From Melastoma dodecandrum (lineage: Eukaryota > Streptophyta > Magnoliopsida > Myrtales > Melastomataceae), in contig JARUPY010000443.1 of the NCBI GenBank assembly GCA_029817715.1, forward strand, positions 124,001 to 188,000: a DNA stretch of 64,000 nt, in the 5' to 3' direction. The notes under the pieces were generated by a model. That model did no database searches, was not told the DNA's origin, and was given only the letters and a program-made list of their open reading frames with translations. The position numbers were made by a program, and so were the translations under genes. Numbering within the stretch: the stretch's first letter is position 1; each line of letters begins with the position of its first letter. Positions 45,517 to 56,071 of this stretch are shown here, piece after piece.

Positions 45517-46949
45517 AAATTTTGCTAGTCCCGAGCAAAGATAAGAAAAAAAAATAAAACTTTAAAGACTCTTCTCAGCAAACCCAAGTCACTCAAACGT
45601 GGAAACATCTTTTCGAATATTCTTAGAAACGGTCGCATCCTTCTCATACATCTAGATTCTATTCACAACCTAACATGCTCAATTAAAAGCTTTAAAGCAC
45701 AATATTCTCGTCCTAGCAAGTTGCATACTTAACATTAACAAGCATACACTCCAAACAGCTCATGTCAACCAGTAACTCACAAAGATCACCACAAACATCT
45801 CTACTCATCAAAGGTTTTCCGATGTTTTATCAACTTCATTATTTTTTTCTTTTCATTTATAAAAAAATTGACTTTAGGATCTGATAAATTTTTTTGAAAA
45901 AGAAAAAGGTTTACAAGTTGCACGACTCTAAATGTTTCATCTAATTCCGGCAAAAGCTCATTTAGCAAGCTCTCGACCAATGACTCCCGGTTTAGTTGAA
46001 CCAATGCATTAGGTGATAAAGCACCCATCGAATCAATCACTCAAGCTAGCACGAAAGACTCACACGACAAGCACATATTCAGGCAATATCTTTTTTCCTA
46101 TTTTTTTAACACCTGAAAATTGGTACTCAGAGCCTTGACAATCTTATTTTCTCTTTTCTTTTCTTCTTTTTAGCACATTGACCAAAGACTTCGTTTCAAG
46201 AGATAATTCAAGTTACTCTACTCGTCACCGGCTACCATGCATTCTAAGGATATGTAACCTGTAGCCGCTAAGCACGCTTCCTACTGGGAGATCTTTTTCA
46301 AAATTCAACAAAAAATTTGGCACACTAAGCAAAGAACTTCATCTTTCCACACTTGAAGAATGTAAACCTTAAGCTCATCATCAAATAAAGACATTTCACA
46401 TCGACTTCCTCAGCTTACACCGAGGAAAAACGACCCAAAAGATGAAAATTTTAACCTAAACAGGACTCAACCAAAATAAACACCACTTCCAAGCTCAACA
46501 CAACACCACACCCCCAAACATAATCAGAGTAACGTCTCGGTGCGAAAGAAAGTATGAGTAGGAATGGGATTACCGGGTTATTTTGGTAAGAGGGATGTGC
46601 CGCTGTTATTACTGCCCAACTGCCTTAGGGTAAAACTAAATGGAATCAATCTTCATCTTCCTCAGCATTCTTCCATGATGGAGTTGGTTGCTCGCCAAGG
46701 TATGATATATCCACGTGTAATGCTGCAGCGATCCGCCTTTGAATTTCCTCCGACCTTTGATGGCATGCAATTAAATACTCCATGTATTCGTTGATCTTTG
46801 TCCAGTTCTCCCGAGCAATAGATGTGTTGGCGGTGGCAATGGCAGCATTGGCGGCTGCTTCGTGTGTTTAGGTGCATGAGCACTTCTCTGGAAGAAAGCG
46901 GCAAATTAGGGTAAGATTGAAAAATGTCCCGAGGTTAAAAAATGAGGTG
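45517..46949 (-). other. 3' noncoding block of the reverse Athila-type element
   Basis: Collinear with 12306-13336 of the first element over about 1 kb. A second polypurine-like TGTTTGGGGGTGT lies at 46520-46508, about 1 kb upstream of the LTR, as in the first element. No coding sequence. Confidence 0.6.
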
Positions 46950-47146
46950 CAGCTGCACGAAGTTTCTGTGCATTCTGTGTTCTAGGCGGTGGAGTTGCAC
47001 GAAATTTTGATGCAGCTGCAAAGTTTCTATGCCTTTGGGGTCGTGGTACAGCTGCACGAAATTTCCGTTTAGCTGCACGAAGTTTCTATGCCTCATCTCT
47101 ATCTGCGGTGCAGCTGCACAAAGCTTCTTGCAGCTGCACGAACTTG
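46950..47146. repeat. array of TGCAGCTGCACGAAGTTTCT-type repeats
   Basis: Seven imperfect copies in about 200 bp of a unit of roughly 24-30 bp: an AGCTGCACGAA core, usually followed by rTTTCTrTGC. It sits directly after the integrase, the same position as 7041-7176 in the first element. Confidence 0.85.
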
Positions 47147-47474
47147 CTGCTTGATCTTACTTTCCCTGCTATCTTGCACCCCTAAAACTGACAATTAAAG
47201 AACTTAAATTGAAAACTAACATAAAAGGAATTACACCTAATAAAGCAAATAAAACGTCCTCAGCTTGACGTTTCCAAGTCATCACGTGTCGTTCATTAAT
47301 AGTGTCATTTGGCTTTGTTCACACTTCCTCCCAAATAATGCTTCATTATACTTGCATTCACTTTGAATTTACCATGATCATTCAACCTCTCCAATTCAAG
47401 AGCTCCATACGGAAACACCTGGGTAATCCTAAACGACCCTAACCAACGAGATTTGAACTTGCCAGGAAACAATT

Positions 47475-47895
47475 TTAAACGCGAGTTAAAAAGTAAAACG
47501 AGAGGGCCTGGATTGAATTGTCGACCCCTGATGCGTCGGTCATGCCATTTCTTCGTTTTCTCCTTATAGATCCTAGAACTCTCATATGCATCCAGCCAGA
47601 ATTCTTCAAGGTCATCAAGTTGAAGTAACCTTTGTTCACCTGCAGTTTGAAGATCAAGATTAAGCTTCTAGACAGCCCAAAATGCTTTGTGCTCCAGTTC
47701 AACTGGTAAGTGGCAAGCTTTCCCGTAGACCAATCTGTACGATGAAGTCCCAAATGGTGTCTTGTATGCCGTCCTATATGCCCATAATCCAATTTCCTCG
47801 ACCAATCCTTTCGATTTGGACTCACTGTCTTTTTCAATGTCCTTTTTATTTTTCTATTGGATAACTCGACCTGTCCACTCGTCTGAGGATGAGAC
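47475..47895 (-). pseudogene. integrase C-terminal fragment of the reverse Athila-type element
   Basis: The minus strand reads [20 protein letters not shown] (the catalytic glutamate block), then [10 protein letters not shown]. After a frameshift come the [20 protein letters not shown] block and [10 protein letters not shown], ending near [14 protein letters not shown]. It corresponds to 6280-6731 of the first element. Confidence 0.83.
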
Positions 47896-47899
47896 GGAC

Positions 47900-49191
47900 T
47901 TCTTAGCCAAATTGGACTCAAGGGTTTCCTTTGGATAGGATACAGTAATCCTCGTTTGGAGATTAAGGTTGGATGTGTCAGCAAAAGACACCGAAGAGCT
48001 CTGCATGAAACCTAACTGCCGGGCACAGAGTTGGGGATTGTAGACTTCGAAGGAGAAGCCCCCCTCTGTCACGCAGATAAGGTCTCTGCAGGTCAACACC
48101 GAGTCCCTGTATAAGTTTGAAGTGTGCTTCTGGCGACGCTTCAGAATTTGATGGCCAGTCGGAAAGGGTACTCAATTGCGACGTCCGCCGCGACCAGTGT
48201 CCACGATGTGACGCATATGTCCCGTCACAGAAGCCCGCAGCCACTGGTCCTTAGCACAACAACATGCTTCCAGCATGTGTATCCCATAACATGTAGCTGA
48301 GGTTGCACCAGAGGGCATCTTTTACGGTGTGAGCCCGGGCATCCACACGCAAGACCACAGGTGAACAAGCCAAAGAGGGCCACCAACCGGGTACTTTGGA
48401 AAGGGATTGCCACACATCGTCGCCTTGTGCAAACCCTGGTAGACCAACCCTAATAAGAACGGGGCCCAGGCAATTGGTTTGAGCGATGCTGAGCTTAAAA
48501 AGTTGGCTACCCCATAGACCAACTTCGGCACATGCTTGCCAGCAAAGCAGAAGACATACTTACTCAGCCAAACACTGTAAAATTACACCTCCTCAATCCT
48601 TTCCCAGTGGCTGGAAGACTTCTCCAAATGTCTTTTGGCCGTGCTCAGAATCTGGAGCATTTCAGGGGGCTGGTAGTCTTCACCAGAGAGATTAAGGCGA
48701 ACAGGGACGCCCGCCACGTAACTCTCCGTCAAGAAGTAAATATCTTCCACGGTCACACTCATAGGTCCCTCAGGGAAATAAAAGCAATTAACCGAGTCAT
48801 TCCAGAAGGGAAGAAGACTCGCACATACCCGAGGGTCACAACGCTTCCCAGTGATCGATAGCCAAATAAATGACCACAGGCCATAGATCTTCAGCCTTTG
48901 CTCCAATTTTGTAAGCCAAGTGTCAAACCACTTGTGCAACGTTGGCTTATCTACAGATGGAAAGCAAAGAAAGCCACCTTTCTTCTCCCAGTTTAGATGA
49001 TCTGTAAAGTCCTCACGATAGATGGGGATGGAGGTCTCTGTAAGCATATACTCATGGGGGACCGTTTCGGGAAAAAGAGAAGGGTCAAGAGCAGGACCCA
49101 GCGTCAGCCCGTTCTCGCCCGATTGAACCACGCCATGAGGACCGGCGCGGTGAGCGTGCCATTGAAAGGAAGAAAGCTTCGACATCGTCAA
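47900..49191 (-). pseudogene. plant mobile domain (PMD) ORF, antisense within a Tat-like element
   Basis: The minus-strand ATG at 49191 opens a 202-codon frame with FLCFPSVDKPTLHKWFDTW, LLPFWNDSVNCFYFPEGPMS and VEDIYFLTESYVAGVPVRLN, diagnostic of the plant mobile domain (MAIN/MAIL-like, 'aminotransferase-like'). The family continues after a stop at about 48583 in other frames: SLKPIAWAPFLLGLVYQGLH and GGPLWLVHLWS, near 48500-48330. Tat-lineage retrotransposons are known to carry such ORFs antisense between pol and the 3' LTR. That is the arrangement here, since the LTR at 49385 is in plus orientation. Frameshifts make it a pseudogene. Confidence 0.78.
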
Positions 49192-49368
49192 AAACTAGGG
49201 TTTTCCGGAAAACCTAGAAAGAAAAGACGAAAGGGTATTTCTTGGGCAAGAAGACGACGGGTTTCTTTAAACGCTAAGATAAAGAGTTTCCTCTTGGCAT
49301 GGAGACGAGGAGTTTTCTTGTGACGCAAGTGTTGCCAGAAATGCTCAGGCGACGGAAATCCCCTCAGC

Positions 49369-49380
49369 AAAAAAGGGGGG
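49369..49380 (+). other. polypurine tract of the Tat-like element
   Basis: AAAAAAGGGGGG lies 4 bp before the LTR start TGTAGACAC. It sets plus orientation for this element, opposite to the PMD ORF. Confidence 0.6.
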
Positions 49381-49384
49381 CTTA

Positions 49385-50549
49385 TGTAGACACAATAGAA
49401 AATCTTGGGCCTAATTCTGACAAAGCCCGTAAAAGCCCATGAGCCTACAGCCAAGTTAAACATATCAAGCCTGCGCCCGCAGTCTACGTAGACTATGCTG
49501 CAAGGGAAGTCTACAGAGGCGGCGTAACAACCTTGTAATCAAGTGAAGTCTACAAGCCTGCGCCTCCAAGAGACACAAAGTCTATAGGCTTGCGCCTGCA
49601 AAGGATACGAAGTCTACAGGCCTGCGCCTACAAAAGACACGTGTCAAAGGAAAACGGTTCCACAGCCCCGAGATAAATGGGACTTGTTACCCACGCTTAT
49701 ATCAACACACGTCTTAAAAGACAACCAATTAAACCCGAAGTCAGAGGAGTTTACGACCCACGATCAAACGAATGGAAGTCAGTTAGCTCCGAGATTCTTG
49801 AGGAGAATCGAGTCTGGAAATCTTCGGAAGGTCGTAACAGACCAGGTATAAAAGGGAAAGGATCTCCCTCAGAGAAAATCACGAACAAATAAGCCAACAA
49901 AAGCTTATCTTGCTCGTCACCCCTTAGTTGTTAGTTGTTAGGATTCCCCGACCTGGGCGAAATTCTTAAAGTTTCAGTGGTCTTCCTTCCACCGTCAGAG
50001 TGAGCAACCGTAGCTCCGGCAACAAATCCCCGCTCTCACTTCCACCACCAGGGTGAGCAACCGTAGCTTTGGTAACAGCCCTCCGCCTTCGACTCCAACG
50101 CCAGGACGAGCCACCGTAGTCCCCGTACACACCTCCGCCTTCGACTTCAACGCCAGGACGAGCCACCGTAGTCCCGGTACACATCTCCGTCTTCAAAGCC
50201 TCCGCTAGGGTCAGCCACCGCAGCCTTGGTATCCACGTTCGCATCAGCACCCGACCGCATCTAGTCCATCAAGTCCAGCAGCTAAGTCCTGCTGCCCGAA
50301 GAGCACAAGTCTACAGCGCTCTGCCATCAAGTCTACGATGACGCCCCAAGTCTACGGAGCACTGTAGCTAGTCTACAATCATACCACCGTCCTTATTTTT
50401 ACTTTTATGGCTATAAGCTTTCTTTACTTCGTGTAAAAACTGTTTGCATTCAATTAATCTCTTCAATTACTTACTGGCGACCACATCTACAAATCCCTGT
50501 GAGTCTTATTGCCAAATATTTCCGGCGTGATCCGTTTCTTACGCGAACA
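49385..50549 (+). repeat. 3' LTR of the Tat-like element
   Basis: Starts TGTAGACACAATAG and ends CGCGAACA (TGT/ACA termini), about 1165 bp. A TATAAAA box lies at 49847-49853. AGTCTACA/G motifs recur at 49490-49640 and 50300-50380, and the CC(A/T)CCG(T/C)AG-type segments at 49990-50225 form short near-tandem repeats. The rest of the element upstream is mostly missing, and no target duplication was found. Confidence 0.6.
49990..50225. repeat. short imperfect tandem repeats in the Tat-like LTR
   Basis: Five near-copies of a ~50-60-bp unit built around GAGC(C/A)ACCGTAG followed by a CTCCGCCTTCGACT-like stretch. Confidence 0.65.
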
Positions 50550-50584
50550 GAGTATTAAGTGATCTAGTCATTCCCAAGCCCCCT

Positions 50585-53105
50585 TGTAACGACCCTGAAA
50601 TTTCGAGAAATAAAGAATGTACGACTTTGACTAGTATATCGATCGAGATTAGAACGTTTGACCGAGTCAAATCCGACGTGGCACGAAACTTTAATACTTT
50701 CGTTGTCAGTGAACGTTAATATTGAATATTATCCAAACTTCTAATTCGATTTCGTGTGACTACGTCACGCAAAAGAGGGGACGTCTGGATCTAAACGGAA
50801 TCGAATTAAAGTTTTGATGAGATTCGATTAATGCCGTAGATTTTCATCGGAAAGTACAACAAATTATCGGCTTACGTGAGCTAAGCTACGAATTAAGAAT
50901 GTATATTCAGACGGGGAGGGTTATCAATGAAAAAGATACGCTTTATCCGAGAGAAGGATAACGTTACGGATAAGGAAATCAGAAATGCCCCTCCCTTCCC
51001 ACACATCTCTTATCAGGGATTTTTATTAAATAAAAAAAAAAAGAGAAAAGAAACAACACAAGGGGCCAGGTTGTCGCAGATAAAGGAAAGGGGGAGGGAA
51101 CGTTTTCCCCCCAACGATCAGAACCCCATTCGGGAAAATAAAAAGAAAAGAAAAACAAAATTAAAAAGATAAGAAAAGGGGGAAACAGGGAGTAATCGGG
51201 GGAATAGCTTCTCCTCCACGGTTCGGGGCTCACAAACTTCCGAACCCAGATCAGGCCGGCGTCAAACGGAGTTCCTTGAGCTCTCTCGTGCCGTGGAATT
51301 GGAGCTGGAACCGCCGCCATCAGCACGGAGAAAGCGGGCATTGTCCGCGGAGTAGAAACGACACCCATTCCTCCTACCCCTCGGCTTCCTCCATCCACCA
51401 CCGAGGGTCGCGGATCCATCTTCCACAATTTCGTAGCTGCGGAAGGGCGAGCGAACAGCTGCAGAAGGAGGGAGGCTTGCAGTTAGTGGAGAGCAGCGGT
51501 GAAAGGCGGAGGAAGCTCTTCGGCTCGAGGACCCCGGCAGCGAACTGTACGCTCCACCCCCTTCCCCCGTTTTCTGTATTCTGTGATTGCTGCCTTGCTT
51601 GGATCTCATTACGTCGGTGGGTCGGTTAGCGAGTGTGCCGGGGGAAGGGTGGGGGCGAGTTTGACGGCAGAAGAGGCTGCGAAAATCGCGGCTGCCATTG
51701 GTGATACTCTGAGGGTCTTGTACAGAGTACGGGTGGAGTAGTCGGCGGATTTCGCGTTGCGATCCGCCTAGTAGCTCACAGGTTTCATGAAGGGGCGACG
51801 CGGTATGGTATACACAGCAAGAACCTGTGAGCAATGCAGTCTGTTTTGGCGCGAACGATGTAGGAGTCGCGATGCACGCGATCCTGTTCCGTAGCCTCCC
51901 CTGCGATCTGTCTCTGTGATATGGGGATTAAGGTCCGTTGCCCTTGCGCTGTGAGACTCGCCAGGGGCTTAGAGCTCGGCGGGGAAGCGAGGATGACAGA
52001 AGAGAAATCTTCTGTGGACTATGGATTGTGAAATCGATACTATTATGGCGTTTTTATGAGCTATAATTCGTAGGAAACAGAATGAAACACACGCCATGAT
52101 GATCCACATTACGAAGGGGCTTAGAATTATAAAGTATTGAATTTGTCCCTAGACTGCTGTTCGGATCTGCCCTTGTTTTGTCGGAAGTTCGCAGAAATAC
52201 CTACTGATATGGTTGTTAGAGCGATGGAACGGTGGTCGGGGATTGTAGATACGAATGGTGCGGCTGATCCGTAAACTACACGACGGGATATGCGGAATAG
52301 ACCAACCACGTTCGGCCTCGGTCATCGGTGGTTGGGTTCCGCGAATATTACGAGAAATCTTAGAGTCGAAAATGGAGTTGCTACTCTCTACAATCTGGAC
52401 TGACTACGTTCTCATAATCGTTGCTTGGGGCTGATAGTTATGGGAGAGATCCGAACGTGACGTTGAGTATTGACTTCAATTTTCTGCTAAGCCCAATTGT
52501 GAATGATTAATGGATTCGAGAGAGTTATTTCCCGACTGTGTGTCGGAGGAGAACGGAAAGGCGGTGCCATTCGCGGTCACACCTGTCGTCATTTCCCGGG
52601 CGCTCACGGAGGAGTGGATGAGAACGCACTACGGTGGTCCTAGCACCTTGAGAAGGGTTGATATGAGATGAGGGTGTTTGATTAATGGGAGTCGCATATA
52701 TTTATTTACTGTTTATCTACTGCTTATGGTGCTTCTTGCTGAATTACTATATGGAACTGTCTTGAACTGATATTATCTACTTATCGAGGACTCATGCATC
52801 TTACTGTTTAGGTCGCATGATGCATAAAAGGGTTTTCGGAAATGCACGTTAGGATGTGATTAGTAGTCTCATGTTTTCGCATGTGCATGGTGGGGCGTAC
52901 TCGGCGATTTATCGCTGACCCCAGTTTTGGGAAAATTAGTTTAGTCTTGCAGGAGACGGAATTATAGGACACGTGGGGATGAATCACGGATCAAGACAGT
53001 AAGAAAAGCCACGGTAGGGACTCGTATTTGTCGTTTCCGCCGTTTAACCGTGAAACGACGGTTGAATTTGCTGATTAATAATGAAAAATTTTGTAGGTAG
53101 TTCCA
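50585..53105 (+). repeat. 5' LTR of the chromovirus
   Basis: About 2521 bp. The distal part (51727-53105) is repeated at 58280-59656. The first ~320 bp are matched in inverse orientation at 57960-58279. The LTR is capped by the primer site at 53108. Confidence 0.85.
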
Positions 53106-53107
53106 GT

Positions 53108-53119
53108 TGGTATCAGAGC
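53108..53119 (+). other. primer binding site of the chromovirus (tRNA-Met)
   Basis: TGGTATCAGAGC, 2 bp after the LTR, identical to the primer site of the copia element at 22366. Confidence 0.9.
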
Positions 53120-54227
53120 GCAGTTAGTTGGAGCAATAAGGTGTATTAGTGTTCACTTTAGGTTTAAATGAAAAGGAATAGTAAACTCAACCGTGAATGA
53201 TGAGACTAGACAGAGTCTGGAAAAGTAAAGTAAATGTGGTATACAGACGCACTCCCCCCTGTTGGGGAATCTTACTGAGTGCGACTAGACGTGACGGGCA
53301 TAGTAAGCGTTCCTGTGACTTGAAAAGACTACACGAATAGCTAAAGGACAAAGGAAAATTCATTATAAATACGACTGAGAATTAGTCAGTGAAAAATCAC
53401 ATCCTAGCCAGAAAAATCACATCCTAGCCAGAAATATCACGAGTAATACCCCCTAGTGAATCCAGTTAGGATGGCAAATTGCGGCGAGGGTCGACACCTA
53501 GGACGTATGCTTGAGCTGTTTAAAGGCAAGGCAGGCCCCAGTGGTGATTTAGATGGTGGAGCTCCAGAGATTTCAAAAGCCGAGAATGCTCCGAACTTGG
53601 CCCCGGATAATGAAGTCTGGCCGCCGTTTTTCACTGTTGCGGAGTGTATGGACCTTCTCACAGGATTCATTACCGGCCTAGACTATGATTCGTATCCACC
53701 GGAGCTTACCACTGTTGAGGCGTCTGATAGCAGACCTTGCAGCGATTGAGGATTAGGACATTCTCGTATACCATTTTAGAAGATGCCAAGATTTTCGGGA
53801 TCGTGTGAATAGTATTCCTGGATTGGACCAGCGTGTAAAGGACTTTCACCTAGCAATCGTTGAGGCTGCCCGTAGGGAGCTTGAGAGTGTCATAGATAAC
53901 TTTGCGCGTGGTCCCCATGATTGAATTCAGACTTGTGTGATGACCGGGTGCGTTTGTCGTTTGTGAGTGAGAATCTTGTCAGATTGAGTGAATGGTCATT
54001 TCTGGGTACTGTTTACCATGTGACCGACAACTAGCAGGTGAATAGTATATCTGCATGTGACTGTGTCAGGCTCTAATAAAGAGTGAATTATTGAACTTCG
54101 AATCTTGGTAGTATAAAAGGGCTGTGGATTCATCAGTTTGAACCATGCCTACAACAAACCCTTGGAACTCACGATTAAACCACGCTAGCGTTGAGGATCT
54201 TAAATCGAGTCTGTTTGATTTCTACAG
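53120..54227 (+). other. leader of the chromovirus with a small open frame
   Basis: About 1.1 kb between primer site and gag. An open frame at 53456-53749 (97 codons, acidic, with VWPPFFTVAECMDLLTGFIT) matches no gag domain I know. A 20-bp unit (AAAAATCACATCCTAGCCAG) is tandemly repeated at 53391-53432 just before it. Function unknown. Confidence 0.5.
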
Positions 54228-55120
54228 ATGGCAGACGACGCAGGGAGCAATGTTGCTGGGAGTTCTCGTGCACCTGGAGCGGCGCCGACTAACCGCCGCC
54301 GGCTGAGGATGATCAAGGAGGTGGGGAAAATGAACCCTCCTACGTGTGAGGGTACCGAAGGGCCTGAAAAGGCCCAGTCTTTCCTTCAGAACTGGGACAG
54401 GATCTTCAAGTATCTAGATTATACTGATGCCGAAAAACTGGCGGTGGTCGAGTATTACCTGTGAGAGGGTGCCGACCTGTGGTGGACCTCTTCCATGGTG
54501 GCCGTCCGTGCACACTACCAGGGCACTGTTTGGGAACAGTTCTGCCAGGCCTTCCTGGACAAGTACTTTCCAGCCACCATGAAATTGGACAAGATAAGAG
54601 AGTTTGAGATACTGGAACAAAGAGACATGATAGTGGATGAGCACGAGCGCAAGTTCACGGAACTTGCGAGGTATGCACCGAGTCAGGTGGCGACGCCGGA
54701 ACAGAGGGCATACAGGTACATGATGAGCCTAAATACGAGAATTCGGGCAAAGCTGGCGCTGCTAATGTTGCAGACTTTTGAGGAGCTGTACCACCGAGCT
54801 CAAATTATAGAAAAATCGCTGAGGGAGAAGGATGAACAGAAAGCCCGCAAAGGGAAAGAGGAAGCTGGACCGTCGAGGAGGTCCAGAGGATTCTTTAGGG
54901 GTGTGAGCTGCTTCTTCGGCCGAGGAAAAAGGCCCAGAGCGGCGTCTCGAAGCCCAATGGGTATAGTCGAGGCGCTCGGTCCTCCCATTCACCTACTTGC
55001 TCGCACTGTAGGCGAGCCCATAGAGGTCTGAGTCGCCCATCGGCCAAGATCCAATGCTATCGGTGTGGCCATCCTGACCACATTCGGATTCATTGTCCAC
55101 AGGGGACAAGCAGTGGGATG
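54228..55120 (+). pseudogene. gag of the chromovirus, nearly open
   Basis: The ATG at 54228 begins MADDAGSNVAGSSRAPG and runs through the gag core. A TGA interrupts it at 54462-54464 just before GADLWWTSSMVAVRAHYQG; then come WEQFCQAFLDKYFPATMKLD and MMSLNTRIRAKLALLMLQTF. After a frameshift near 55000 a complete zinc knuckle CYRCGHPDHIRIHC (C-x2-C-x4-H-x4-C) is read at about 55050-55097. It would be the capsid/nucleocapsid. One stop and one frameshift disable it. Confidence 0.85.
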
Positions 55121-55239
55121 GGCAGCGTTGGTTCTTCCTATGGGAGAGGGCGCTTTTAAGGAGCATGTCGATGGGCTCCATCAACCAGCCGTCGAGTTCG
55201 GGCCAGATGAATATCATTGGCCGGGGACAAGGAGGCCCT

Positions 55240-55890
55240 TCTAGCAACGCCATGACATGTATGATCCTTATTAACGGATTGATGCCAAGGCACTATTTGA
55301 TATAGGTGCTACTCATTCCTTCATATCTCAGAAGTTCGTGGATAAACACGGCTTCCTTATTGAACTGGAAGGTAGCCCTTTGAAAGTATGGCTACCCAAT
55401 AGGGAACATATGGATATGAGTTCTATATGCAGAGATTGTCAGATAACAGTGAATTGACTGCAATCATTACTTGATCTCATTATTTTTCAGATAAAGGGGT
55501 TTGACGACATACTGGGTATGGACTGGCTGACAAAGTGCCACGCAATGGTGGATTGCGTCCGACGAGAGATTCTGTTCGGAGTACCGGGACAGTCAGCCCA
55601 CCAGTATGCCGCTATGTATGCTCAGAGTGTGAGTGTGCCATTGATTGCAGCTGTAGAAGCGTAGAGGATCCGGCGCGATGGTGGTGAAGCCTTTCTGGCA
55701 GTGGCGCTCAACTTAAAGGAAGAACTTCCTAGCCTGCGAGACATTCCAGTTGTGCAGGAATTTGAGGATGTTATTTTCTGAAGAACTTTCGGGGTTACCA
55801 CCGTCCAGAGAGGTGGACTTTGTAATAGACGTTGTACAAGGACCGAACCAATATCTAAAGCGTCGTATCGTATGAGTTTTTCTAAAGGAA
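55240..55890 (+). pseudogene. protease and linker of the chromovirus
   Basis: The protease active-site block reads FDIGATHSFIS (T to I in the D-T-G triplet), followed by GMDWLTKCHAMVDC and the linker to RT (ELSGLPPSREVDF-like). Several stops and frameshifts. The inverted copy at 56777-56184 keeps an open frame across the same region. Confidence 0.8.
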
Positions 55891-56060
55891 CTGAAAGTGC
55901 CGCTTCAGGATCTGCTGGATAAAGGATTTATACGTCCGAGTGTCTCTCCGTGGGGCGCACCAGTTCTTTTCGTTAAAAAGAAGGACGACACGATGCGCAT
56001 GTGTAGATTATCGGTTACTGAACAAAGTCACCATCACCATCAAGAACAAATATCCCCTGA
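55891..56060 (+). pseudogene. RT start of the chromovirus, truncated
   Basis: The peptide [20 protein letters not shown] is followed by VLFVKKKDD and, after a frameshift, the beginning of the D-Y-R-x-L-N-K block. The sequence stops at about 56060, where the inverted copy begins. All catalytic RT motifs are absent. Confidence 0.85.
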
Positions 56061-56071
56061 AGTCCTGAAGC

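Larger units (their letters stand above)
44411..47895 (-). mobile_element. 3' half of a second Athila-type element, reverse orientation
   Basis: In minus-strand order: integrase C-terminal region (about 47895-47475), a TGCAGCTGCAC-rich spacer (47146-46950), a noncoding block, a polypurine tract (45516-45504) and the 3' LTR (45503-44411). It is truncated upstream inside integrase, where Tat-related sequence begins. The env-position ORF found in the first Athila-like element is absent here. Confidence 0.82.

Noticed and set aside
46950..47146. CRISPR-like array
   Set aside because: The repeats are irregular, with no uniform spacers, in a plant retroelement; CRISPR is not expected.
51262..51834. 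190-codon minus frame
   Set aside because: It lies within the chromovirus LTR, overlaps plus-strand frames and has no known domain.
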